Assembly (NCBI GenBank): GCA_022496805.1
Contig: CM040092.1
Coordinates: 20,106,113 to 20,170,112, forward strand
Length of the DNA: 64,000 nt
Origin: Pohlia nutans
Taxonomy: Eukaryota; Streptophyta; Bryopsida; Bryales; Mniaceae
Direction of reading: 5' to 3'
Within the stretch, counting starts at the first letter, position 1, and each line of letters begins with the position of its first letter. Both the position numbers and the translations under genes were made by a program. Shown piece after piece: positions 45,455 through 55,799 of the stretch. Below the pieces are notes generated by a model. The model was not told the DNA's origin and ran no database searches. It saw only the letters and a list, made by a program, of their open reading frames with translations.

Positions 45455-47130
45455 TTAACACTTTTCCAGAATTGACTCCAGAGCCCAATTAATCGGGGTG
45501 TCTCCTTCCTGAACAAGTTTTCATTGTTATCAGTTAGCGACATACCAACATAATATTGGTGACCTGCATTGTAACGGGTAAACTACATTGCAGGGAAAGA
45601 TTCATACTAAGAGCATGCACACCCTACGCCTGCATTAGTCCTTGACTCTGAAAATTGGATGAAATATGCTTGCATTTAATGCTGGAATTCAAGGCCAGTG
45701 AGAGTGAGGCCAGGATATAGTGATGCTTCTATAGTCCCTCTATAGCTAATTCAAGGAAGGGCTTAGTATCCTAGATTGATGATTACTCATGTATAGTGAT
45801 TGTGTTTGGTTCACGCACTATATAGAGGGTGATTATAGCAGTAAAGGTGTGGACAAGATAGCTTCTGACACCAAATCTTGGATGTGATTATACTGCAATG
45901 GGGTGAATTGAAGGGAGAAGGGTGTGCATGCTCTAACCTTAATTCCTATGGCAGTAGCTGTCCGAGTGCCAAGGACTTCGCCTAGCTTCAACGAGCCGCC
46001 TCCATCACCACCAGTGATGGGGAACATTGCAACCCCTCGACTAGCACATAAGACATCAAGGTGAGCAACAAGCGCTTTTGGCTTGACATCTGTTGCGAAG
46101 ATTACTGCCTGCACATTAAAAAAACAAGGTCCATTCAAGCTAATACGAGTTAAGGGTGCCTCGTTTTGAGTGCTTTGGAAGTCCTTTGGAGAGTCATTGG
46201 AGACAAGAAAACAAAAGCTTCTCGTCAGTCAATACGAGAAAGAAAATGCTACGTGAAAACAGAAAAATATGATAGAATTGAGAAACACAATCATGAACTA
46301 ACCTGTAAAGGTGTGCGGTTGGCTCTTTGGTTAAGTTGTGTAACAATGTTGTCCACAGTCTTTGCACGTTTTGGCTCTGATTCTCCCAGTAACGTATTAC
46401 TACCCTTAACAGGCATCCTTTCCAAGGCACGAGACACGTTGTTGATTCCGACGCAAAGATGAGACTGTAACCCCAACAATTCTCAAGTTAGCTTCTGTTT
46501 AACCCTAAAAGGACCAAGAAACCCAAATTGGGCCTCATGTTTTTTTTTTTTTTTTTTCAGTAGTTTTGAATAGGTCCTATTTAGACTACTTTTTATTGAA
46601 ACTTGTTTGTTTGTTTATAACACATTCAATGTTTCCAGTGATATAAATCTGGTCCTATGTGACTTATATTTTTCACAGTATGATCGATTGAATTTACAAG
46701 GCCTTCTTGCTTGCATTTAGGAACTACAACTAAAACCCTAATAAAATCCTAAAGCAGAAATCGCAACTCATGCAAGCTCACAATCAATCAAAAAATCAGG
46801 TTGGTATCCTTTGCACTCTTCAATCCATGAGGCCTACCTTTAGCGCCTTTGTGAGACATAATTTTTTGCTAGAATCTTCCTTGACCTTCTTCGGACTACT
46901 CGACTCTTCAGCTTGCTTCTCCAGAACAATCTCAATAGCCCTGTTGCAGCATAAGCCTAATCAATTGAAATTCATCAACAAAGACATCGTGATTTTGCAA
47001 ATATTCAAGCCACGAGTAAGTATCCGAGATGCAAATAAAAGACCGACCCGGAGAGCGCCAGAAGAAGAGACTCCAGCTGCTTCCCCGACCACGGCCGCTT
47101 CTTCAATCCACCTCCACCGTTCTTCTCCAT
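45455..47130 (-). CDS. L7Ae/L30e-fold RNA-binding protein, Rpp38/Pop3-like
   Basis: Five exons on the minus strand join in frame: 47130-47048, 46940-46838, 46464-46303, 46108-45938 and 45508-45455 (TAA), giving 190 residues. A basic start (LKKRPWSGKQLESLLLALSGAIE) and a charged linker lead into the L7Ae domain: HLCVGINNVSRALERM, then QAVIFATDVKPKALVAHLDVLC and LKLGEVLGTRTATAIGI. The inserted stretch between helix 2 and the core strand and the ALER motif resemble Rpp38/Pop3 of RNase P/MRP more than ribosomal L7Ae or NHP2, but I cannot separate these with certainty. It probably binds kink-turn RNA in the nucleolus. A MITE makes up most of intron 4, and a TTAA MITE lies in intron 2. Confidence 0.82.
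45608..45936. mobile_element. Tourist-like MITE abutting a splice donor, 323 bp
   Basis: Element 45611-45933 with perfect 14-bp ends GAGCATGCACACCC, between TAA at 45608-45610 and 45934-45936. The donor GT of exon 4 (minus strand, 45937-45936) shares its T with the target duplication, so intron bases from +5 onward are element sequence. It provides 323 of the 429 bases of intron 4. A diverged inverse copy is at 22714-23032. Confidence 0.9.
46499..46702. mobile_element. TTAA-flanked short MITE, copy 8 (L7Ae-like gene intron 2)
   Basis: TTAA at 46499-46502, then CCCTAAAAGGACCAAGAAACCC and the family interior to TCGATTGAATTTACA. An expanded T-run is present and the right TIR is lost. Confidence 0.65.
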
Positions 47131-49165
47131 CAAACAAAACAAACGAGGCAGCCACAACACAAGCTGGTGCACAGAAAACAGCAACTATCTAGCTCCTCCA
47201 TACAACGAAATCATCGTTCGAAACAATTAAGCGCAGACACACTGAGCTAGGTCTCCGGCCCATCACACTATTATACGTTAACAAATGATGGAAAAGCATT
47301 TCTTCTACTACGATTTGGAGAAATCCTGAAGCATCACGATGAAACTCTGAAGCATCACGAGTGCGGTTCTTTGCTTTAGTTCGAAATTGAGGGAGGCGAT
47401 TGTTAGTGTGAACGGAAACGTAAAAGCTGGAGGTCCTTCGGCATGGCTACTCTCGCCTGTCCGTTCGTTGCTATTTTAGGGTTTAGGGTTTAGGGTTTAT
47501 CTGGAGCCTTCCCTTGTTCGCTTCTTCTTTCTCACATTGATGTATCGGAAGTATTGTGGGAGATCGCTATGCTATTGTTTCTTGCGATTAATTTAATTTG
47601 AAGTAGAGAAGTGGACGGAGGACAATTGATTACTCGCGCTGGCTGTTTTTGAGTTGAATTGTGATCTTGGGTAGCCAGCATCGGAGGATTGTCGACGCTC
47701 CATAGCAGTTTGATGTTGCGAACGCAGGGTCGACTGTCTGCAGGTAGATCATCGTACTCACGCCTTTTACTTTTCTTTTCTTTTTTCTCAATTGATGTTT
47801 GTGCTGTATTCCACATTCCACTTCGTGCATTCCTCATTCGCAATTGCCTTAAATTTGCATTGAAATGAACTCTGGCGTATACGTACTCGCAGCCACTGGA
47901 TCAAAATTGCTTTTGATTTTCTGTATTCAATCCTCGAATGACATCTCAGAAGATGGGGCTATAGACATACTGATCAAGCGGGCAAATTCATGTGTAGCGT
48001 AGAAACTTACTCTGGCACTTCCAAGTTGCTCAGATCGTTGCCAGCAGCATTAGGATTAAGCTATAGAATGGGATAATTGGACTGTATTGAAGGTATCAAG
48101 TTTAGGTCTGCATCATTTAAAATATCCTTCATCTGCAGAAGCTTGTGTCAACTTGGTACCTGATGTCTGAAACGATACTGCCTTGAGTTTTTATTCTGTG
48201 TACTATTTGAGTCTCGGAGCTTTACTTATACAATCATTTATACTTTTCATTAGGCACAGAATGGCCCATTCTGAAATCTTCAGAGAACACCAAATGATGT
48301 GGTGGAGGAAGTATTTCAAAGGATAACGGTCGGAGAGCCGTATTGCTAACACCCTTTGAGCCTATATATTATCCGTGGAGATAATGTCGGTTTCATTGGT
48401 GAATTGGTAAGCTTTCTTCTAAAGTTCTATGAAGTGGAAATCAGGTGGAATTAACATTGCATAGTGGTATTACATGTATCAGAAATCACAAACAAGTCAA
48501 CATCTTAAATGTAGAACTATACTTGAATCTAACTGTCAGTTTTTTCAGGATTAGTCAAGGCTTGCTTTGAAGGAAGACTGAAAAACAGGGTCTTCAGCTT
48601 ATTAACTTTTTAGTTTAAGGGAGACTTGTTTACTTTCTGGTTGAGTGTTACAGGATCTTGAGAGGGAGGAGTTGCCATCCTTTATGGTGTCCGTCACTCT
48701 CGCCAAAATCAAGCAAGTAAGCACATCTGCGCAGAGTATTTTGGTCCTGGCATTGTTCAATCTGTAGAGCTCCTTTTCAGTAACTTGTTGCGTGTACAAG
48801 TAGAATATTTAGCAATAATAAACAAGTATTAAAATGCCCGAAGTTGGTCTCTGTGGATGCATGCAAGCGGTGAAGGGATTGCCCACTCGATTAGGTTGCA
48901 GACAATATGGGCAAGAATGTAGAAGCTTTTTGTTGGTATGTGGAGCTCGTGCACGGGTGAGTGAGTTAGATGACTTGTGACCTGTGTTGAACTATCGTGG
49001 TCTTGTTGTGTGTTCAAATACGAGGTCTCCTTCACAGCAATGCTTGACAAATAGGCTGCAACTTTTGCACAGGGACTGAACCCTAAACCCTAAACCCTAA
49101 ACCCCAGTATTGATGGGAAGAGTATTTTCAAACTGCTACTAAATTGCTTTTGGGCACACTGTTGG
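47131..49165. other. Intergenic region between divergent genes, with telomere-like repeats
   Basis: This separates the minus-strand L7Ae-like gene from the plus-strand PPR pseudogene and should contain the promoter of the former. A tract of TTTAGGG repeats lies at 47475-47499 and a tract of CCCTAAA repeats at 49079-49103, in opposite orientation. No further gene is supported. Confidence 0.6.
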
Positions 49166-49169
49166 GAAT

Positions 49170-51715
49170 TATGTGACCAGGATGCCTGTGCAATCGAGTC
49201 TCCATGGCCTATTTACCCTTCTTTCTCCATGCTCTCGTCTCTCCATGAACAAAGAAGCATCGGACAAGTGGATTATTCGTCATATTCATCAGTTTGGAAG
49301 AAACCATCCTCGAGTGTGAATGCTTTAGGTATGTATTAGATGCCCATCGTCACAGCCTTCTTCTTTCTATTGGTATATTTTATTACTTTGAATCTTCCTT
49401 AATGATTTATTTCAATTCTGGAAGAGGTTGATGCAGTTTGTCTCTGGAGAGAATATGACTTACGTAGATGAAGTATGTTGCAGTGGAGTCAAGCGAAGTA
49501 CAACAGCTTTGGGAGGAGTATTTTGCGGATCCTTCTCGGTGGTGTGGTGCGTACAGAGGAATTTCAGATCACCTGACTTTAAGCATAAGGAGACAAGGAA
49601 AGCACTTTGGGTAGATGGTTTGTCAACTCCAGCATGGGTGAAGGCAAGGCTCCGATCGGTGACTCAACAATCCCATGCTGGTTATGTCATCAGAGAGTCT
49701 CAAGCCACTGCACAACTGAAGAGAATAGGTATTGGCATGTGCACGTAAGAACTGAGTTGTCCCCCTTGATTAACTATAAGAATTAGGTGCAACCAGAAAT
49801 TTGTGATTTTGACTCACTTTGAGGATTTGGTTTGTGCAACACACTTCTCTTTCGTTTCTTTCTTTATCGGGTGCACTTAAAGAGGGATGGATTTCTATGA
49901 TATGCTGTATATGTTGGAGCTACTAAGATAGCAAACTTATGTATGTAATTTTTGTGTGTTTGAAATATATGAGTTTAATAATTTTGCACTCTTTACATTG
50001 TGTATTAGTGTTTTTGTTTTCATAAGACTGTTCTAATATAGAACCTATTGATGCGGCAGGTCACCAAAGGGTAACTATGGAAGTAACAACAATTTGCCTA
50101 GAGAGTCCAAGCAAGGAAGCGGTGGCAGTATGCCCATGCAACGTGGACTACGATGATTGGCGCATACACAGAATGCGGTTGTGGTGTTGAAGCCTATGTA
50201 CTCTTTCTCCAAATGCAAAGAGAGGGCTGCGTACCAAACGCCATCACTTATCTAAGCATTCTGAATCCATCTGCAAGTGCAGGCGCTTTGCAATGGGTGA
50301 AGGGGGTGCACAGCCATGCCTTGGGAGCAGGACTTGAGTCAGATTTGAGTGTGGGAAATGCGCTCATACACATGTATGCCAAGAGTGGCAGCATTGACGA
50401 TGCCCAGCGAGTTTTTGACATGATGAAGAAACGCGACGTAATCACATGGACTGCGATGAATGCCACATATGCAGAGAGCGGTTGTGGTGAGGAAGCCTAT
50501 GAACTCTTTCTCCAAATGAAACGGGAAGGTTTCAAACCAGATGCCGTCACGTATATCATTCAGCATCCTGAATGCAAGTGCAAGTTGGGCTCTGGATTGG
50601 GTGAAGGAGGTTCACAGCCATGTCGTTGATCAGCAGGTCTTGAGTCAGATGTGCGTGTGGCAATATATGCGCTAGTCCACATGTATGCAAAGAGTGGCAG
50701 TATTGATGATGCCCAACTAGTTTTTGAAAGAATGCAGGACTGCAACGTAATCACGCGGAACACAATGATCGACCGGTGGACTTGCACAACATGGACGTGG
50801 GCGTGAAGCTTTGGACCTCTTCCGAAACATGATTGTGAAGCCCGATGCGTACTCATTTGTGGCAGCGTTGTTAGCTTGCAGCGATGCAAGCCTTCTTGAG
50901 GAAGGATGTCGGCTTTATCTGGCTAAGTATGAGTGAAGAGTATGGCAGTGAGCCTTCTGTGCTGCATTGTAACTGCATGGTGGACCTTCTTGGAGGAGGT
51001 CACTTGGAGGCGAGCAGGTCACTTGGAGGAGGCACAGCTTTTCATCCAGAGCATGGCCTGTGAGCCAAACGAAGCAACTTGGGGAGCCTTGCTTGGAGCT
51101 TGTAGAACTCATGGGAATGTGGAAATGGCTGAACATGCTGCCCAAGAGCGTATCAAGTTGGACCCGAATAATGCCACAACTTACGTGCTGCTCTCCAATA
51201 TCTATGCAGCAGCTGGCAAGTGGGAGGTGTCATTGGTGCGCACTATAATGCAGGAGAGAGGTGTACGCAACGAACCCGGGTGCACTTGGATTGAAGTTGA
51301 TAACAAGATCCATGAATTTGTTGTCAAGGACAAATCGCATCCCGAAGCCAAGGAGATATACGCTGAGCTGAACAGATTGAGTGAAATTATCAAGGCTGAA
51401 GGATACGTTCCTGATACTCGGCTAGTGTTGGAGAATATTGACGAGGAGAAAGAACTTGCTCTCTGCTCACAGGGAGAAATTGGCTACTGCTTATGGACTC
51501 CTGCGGACACCTTGTGGAGAACCAATTCGTGTGTACAAGTACCTTCGATTAAATATGTTCAGATTCATTACCATACAGCAACCAAGATTATCTCTAAGGT
51601 GACTAGACGGGAAATCATAGCAAGGGATGCTAATCATTTTCACCACTTCAAAGATGCAAGGCAGGGGCAAGTGGTACAAATTGATGGCGTGTGTTCTTGT
51701 GGTGATTATTGGTGA
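49170..51715 (+). pseudogene. PDF-motif plus PPR-DYW gene, frameshifted pseudogene
   Basis: PPR-DYW proteins are organelle RNA-editing factors. An ATG at 49170 opens a possible targeting peptide (MPVQSSLHGLFTLLSPCSRLS). At 49498-49660 a PDF motif of the OSB type is split over two frames (LWEEYFADPSRW, then NFRSPDFKHKETRKALW and TPAWVKARL). From about 50140, PPR repeats follow (MYAKSGSIDDAQRVFDMMKKRDVITWTAM and others). From 51060 come the E/E+ region (ATWGALLGACRTHGNVEMAEHAA) and a DYW end, HFHHFKD...GVCSCGDYW. Frame breaks are visible near 49560, 50560, 50635, 50770 and 51010, and around 51475-51560 the HSE-containing zinc site is scrambled. An insertion separates HHFKD from GVCSCGDYW. The gene is dead unless several breaks are assembly errors. 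Confidence 0.8.
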
Positions 51716-51981
51716 CCGACCATGTTGGCAATATTAACCAATTGGAGTTTTGCAAGCTGAATACTCAGTCTCATGAATTGCAAAAGACACTTCCATTTGT
51801 ACCACTTGCCCCTGCCTGTCGTGAGCAATGCCTACCATGCATAATTGCTGTAAGCAATGTTGAATGCATCATTTATTCTACTTCTTTTCAAACAACTTTC
51901 TATTGAATAATTCTGTCATGTCAAGTCTGTTGAGCTCAAGGTCGATTTTGTTTCAGTATTGTGTTGTTTGACAGAAGGATG

Positions 51982-52784
51982 TTAACCCTTTAGTGCCTAG
52001 GGTGGTTATGGAGAAACCACAGTTTTTTTGTGACATTTTTTAAACTCTTTTGTTGAAATTAGGGGATACTATTAAAAGTATTCAACCATATAAATGTAAG
52101 CATAACTTAATCAAACAAGTGTCTGTTAAATCTTGGTAAGATCGGGCCGTTGAAGTGAAAGATTATAGTATGTCTTTGAATTGTATAATGCACAGTCAAA
52201 AATGAGATTTTGGAGGGTGTGTGACTTCAAAGTTAAATAGAATTTGGGTTAAATTTTGAAAATGAAAGTGAAGTTGTTCAAAAATGACCTATGTCAACAC
52301 CTCTCCATTGCAGCCTTTCATGTCAAGAACAGACTCACACATAATTATTGGGAATTTCATTAGTAAGAGTGATTTATCCATATATGGTTTAGGACAAAAT
52401 TTATACATTAAAATATGAAAGGAGTTGGTACATTGATCAAGATCGGAATATATACACTAATGGAACATGAACAAGAGAACACAATTTGAAAAAAATACAA
52501 GATAACAAATTTCCAAGCACAAGAAATACCGCATAGTACATGTGTTGTATTTGTAAGTATTTGCTGTATTTTGAGGTATTTGTAGTATTTTGGTGTTTTG
52601 TACATAGGTATTTTGATAGTTGCAGAACTCCAAATTGAAATTTTCTTTTTGTAAAAGATGTGTATTAGAAATCCCCAACTCTGAACCTCACAACTCAAAA
52701 TCCAATTCTTCACATATTTTCCGTTATTTGCGTTTTCGACTCATCAATGACTACAATGTGGTCTTCTAGGCACTAAAGGGTTAA
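51982..52784. mobile_element. TTAA-flanked (piggyBac-like) element, 795 bp
   Basis: Element 51986-52780 with perfect 15-bp ends CCCTTTAGTGCCTAG, between TTAA at 51982-51985 and 52781-52784. No transposase frame is present. It sits about 270 bp after the PPR pseudogene. Confidence 0.85.
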
Positions 52785-52912
52785 GAGAAGGTTGTTGCAA
52801 CTAATTGGTTTGACAAGTTCAATTGGTTACCCCTTTTGATTCAGTGTAGGCAATATATTGATATGCTACATTTTTTGGTGCAAGTAATGAAGGTCATTCT
52901 TGGTTGAGGTGC

Positions 52913-53476
52913 TTAACCCCTAAACGTCACAGCGTCCAGTTTCTGGATGACTAACAGATTCAAACGCATCCTACGTTCCCATCAATGCTTTGGAGATACT
53001 TCACCAATTATTGTCCTATCCAATGGTTGAATTTGATGACACTAGAATACATATTTTTCTAAAATCACAAATGTAGAAGTATATCAAGTTGTTGACCAAG
53101 CCAAAATTGCATTGAGTGTAGTTCAAAAGTGGCCTTGCAAAAGTGAGGTCATAGATTTAAAGAACACAAAAATTTCAAAGAATCACCACGTTATGAGTAT
53201 CTCATTTTAAATTTTATTCCAACAAATTTTACTCAAATAATATGAAAATTTAGTTTGTAATCAAATTCAAAAGGATGTTTAATTTTAACATTCAAATTTT
53301 ATAATAAAATATTGGTGATAGTATTGGTGAATCGAACCATATGGATGGAATCTAAAACTCAAAATCTAGAACTTTCATTTGTATATCAATTCCAAAATAT
53401 TCTTCTAAATAATACTTTATAATGATTTTTCTGAAATTGTCAATTCTAGAGATACCTTGGTACGTTTAGGGATTAA
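52913..53476. mobile_element. TTAA-flanked (piggyBac-like) element, 556 bp
   Basis: Element 52917-53472 with ends CCCCTAAACGTCAC and GTACGTTTAGGGA, between TTAA at 52913-52916 and 53473-53476. The right end is repeated once more just outside (TTACGTTTAGGGATTTAA, 53481-53498). Parts of the interior resemble 60077-60644, for example ATCCATATGGTT and TATCACCAATATT in inverse orientation. Confidence 0.75.
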
Positions 53477-53499
53477 ATCATTACGTTTAGGGATTTAAT

Positions 53500-54300
53500 G
53501 TAGTTGCCCTATTTTATTAGATTTTTTCAACCAGAAGTGATGCAACTTATATCCGCTTGTCATCAAGTTTGGTGGGCACTTGAGTTACATTTTTTTTCAT
53601 TCACGTAGATATATGCAAAGATACCCAAGTATGGTATTTGTAGGTAGGTGTAAGGATTTTTGAGAATTTAATCAAATCGGAGTTAGGGAATGGGCGCTCA
53701 TCATCGGTAATTTGATTTGCAAATAGGTTGTTCATAAACAAATCATGGGATACTGTAGGTTAAACATTCTCAAAATAGATGCCAAATTTTTTGGAAAACT
53801 ATTTTTTTAAACTCATTTTGACTTCAGAAAGACTGCAAAACTAGTTTATGGTGAGTTTGTTGGAGAAAATTCTAAAGCACAGCCCTGTGCCACTGTGGGA
53901 TATGGAACTCGTGACCTCCCCAATGTTAGACGAGAGTTCCCACAAGTTTCCCCAAGCCTAAGATAGCCAACCCAGGAACTAATTATGAACAATGTTTTTC
54001 AGAAATTGATTGAATTGGCATGAAAACACACCATAGAAGTTAGAGAACTCATCTTCTCTTTTCAAATAACTCTAATATTCCATCCGTAAACATAATATTT
54101 CCAAAGAATAAAATCTTGGGCACAAATGTACCAACCTTGTTCTCCACTTATAGTAGTTATGAACAAGGTTTTTTTTTCTAGAGCAATGGTTGTACACTTG
54201 TCTACCACTAAGTTCTCACTATTTGTGGCATGTTGCAACAATGACCCAAACAAGTCAAAGCAATAGTAGTTTAATTAGTAGCTTCACTTGGTAGAAATCT
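53500..54300. other. Gene-free stretch with a SINE-like segment (minus strand, about 53877-54000)
   Basis: Reading on -, GTGGGAACTCTCG...TTGGGGAGGTCACGAGTTCC resembles the A and B boxes of a tRNA-derived SINE, and the segment is related to 6075-6215. No target duplication or tail was found. Confidence 0.4.
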
Positions 54301-54308
54301 TGTCCAAT

Positions 54309-54424
54309 GGGACATGTCTTTAATGACTAAATCTCCATTGTGACTTGTCTTTAGTGCCTCAAAACTGATTTTGAATCACTAAAAACAAGTCACAACGGAC
54401 ATTTAGTCATTAAAGACATGTTCC
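54309..54424. mobile_element. Hairpin MITE, about 116 bp
   Basis: GGACATGTCTTTAATGACTA and the inverse TAGTCATTAAAGACATGT form the stem, which continues through TTGTGACTTGT and ACAAGTCACAA to a short loop near 54363. A related hairpin is at 62661-62757. Confidence 0.7.
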
Positions 54425-54439
54425 TTTGAGAAAGATTTC

Positions 54440-54747
54440 TACTACATCACAAACTTAACAAGTCATGTTTTTGCAATGCTTTTCGTATGTTGTTGAGATG
54501 AACAAGGGTGATTACGTTTGACACATGATAATAATATGTTATTTGTAAAAACATTGTATGAAAGACGTAATATTACAAACATGCAAGTTTTATCTTGATT
54601 TTTTTGCATGTTTGTAATACATTCTTCGTACATTATTTCTACAACAAACATATTGTTATCGTGTGTTGAACGTAATCACCCATGTTCATTTCAACAACAT
54701 ACAAAAAGCACCACAAAAACAAAACTTGCCAAGTTCGTGATGTAGTG
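54440..54747. mobile_element. Long near-perfect hairpin element, 308 bp
   Basis: The left half (ACTACATCACAAACTT, GAACAAGGGTGATTACGTT, ATTACAAACATGCAA) pairs along nearly its whole length with the right half (TTGCATGTTTGTAAT, AACGTAATCACCCATGTTC, AAGTTCGTGATGTAGTG). The centre is near 54592. The right end reads CACTACATCAC when inverted, suggesting a CACTA-type MITE with one changed base on the left. Confidence 0.75.
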
Positions 54748-54839
54748 ATTGTTCACTAAATTAGAATTATACTTAAAATCATCCAAGATACTATGAGTTT
54801 TGTTTCTCTTAATAGGAATTAGAAATAGAACTTGGTGGT

Positions 54840-55000
54840 CTATCATTGTTAAGTGTGTAAGAGCTTGGTGGTCTTCAAACTTATGGCAAACTTTTTTGCC
54901 ATAAAGAATGGAATTCACAAAAAAAATTCCTTGAGTTTAGAGACCACCAAGTTCTTTCGTGCTTAATAAAGTTCTAATTGAGAGACCACCAAACTCTTCC
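54840..55000. repeat. CTTGGTGGTCT / AGACCACCAAG inverted repeats
   Basis: Two copies of CTTGGTGGTCT (54831, 54864) face two copies of AGACCACCAA (about 54941, 54983). They form a small foldback region; its class is unknown. Confidence 0.5.
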
Positions 55001-55249
55001 ATACCTTATAACTATTTGGAGTGCACAAATATTAAGAGTATATTAAAGCAAAACTCATGATATCTTATTCAAACTCAGAGTGGCTTTAAAGATAACTTTA
55101 TTGAGTTCCCCAGTTGTGGAATGCTATACCAATGGTCCAAAAAAGTCAAAGTTTGTGATATAATGTCAATAAAAACACATGATTTAAAACAAAATAAAGA
55201 TAGTTCCTCTTTAAAACAAGTACATGAGGTAGTTCCTCTTTCTCTACAT

Positions 55250-55697
55250 GAGGTCGGTATACGACTACCAAGCTGCAGGGAGAGAAATATCAAAGAAAAT
55301 ACTAAGGACAAAAGACAATGAAGATCGACTTGGTGAGACCACTATAACTACCGACCTTCCCTCGGTAGCTGGTATAGATTTCAACCAGGATATCCTGCAG
55401 AATGATAACGCAAGAACCGAGGAGATAGTACTCGGGAGAAGTGAAGACATAAAGAAGAAGAATCTTTGCAAATCATATGCAAGAAAGAAAATCACAAGAA
55501 AACTTCAATTGAGAAAAATACTGCTTTGCCAAGGAGTTTGACTCTATTGCTTATATACATGTACAACCCGATCTGACTAGTAACTGTCAAATTGGTAAAA
55601 AAGTCTTCCCAGATCTACTTTTTGAGGTAAATTGAAAAATTACCGAGGCAGTAAAAAAACCAAGTATACCGGAAGTTACTATTTTATTGTTAACAAC
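55250..55697 (-). mobile_element. LTR-like sequence (probable solo LTR), minus orientation
   Basis: Read on -, it starts TGTTAACAATAAAATAG at about 55697 and contains TATATAAGCAATAGAG (a TATA-like box), then TTTGCAAAGATTCTTC. The same order is found on + at 60780-61060 (TGTTAAAGGTAAAAATAG, TATAAAAGCAATAGAG, TTTGCAAGATTCTTC). No retrotransposon protein is found nearby. The 3' limit and target duplication were not established. Confidence 0.5.
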
Positions 55698-55799
55698 ACC
55701 AATATAAATCCACATTGGCAGTTACAAAAATTTGCATTAGTTCTAATGCATTTGCATTTAGTTCAATGCAATTTGTCTTAATTTGAAAAAGAATAAAAA

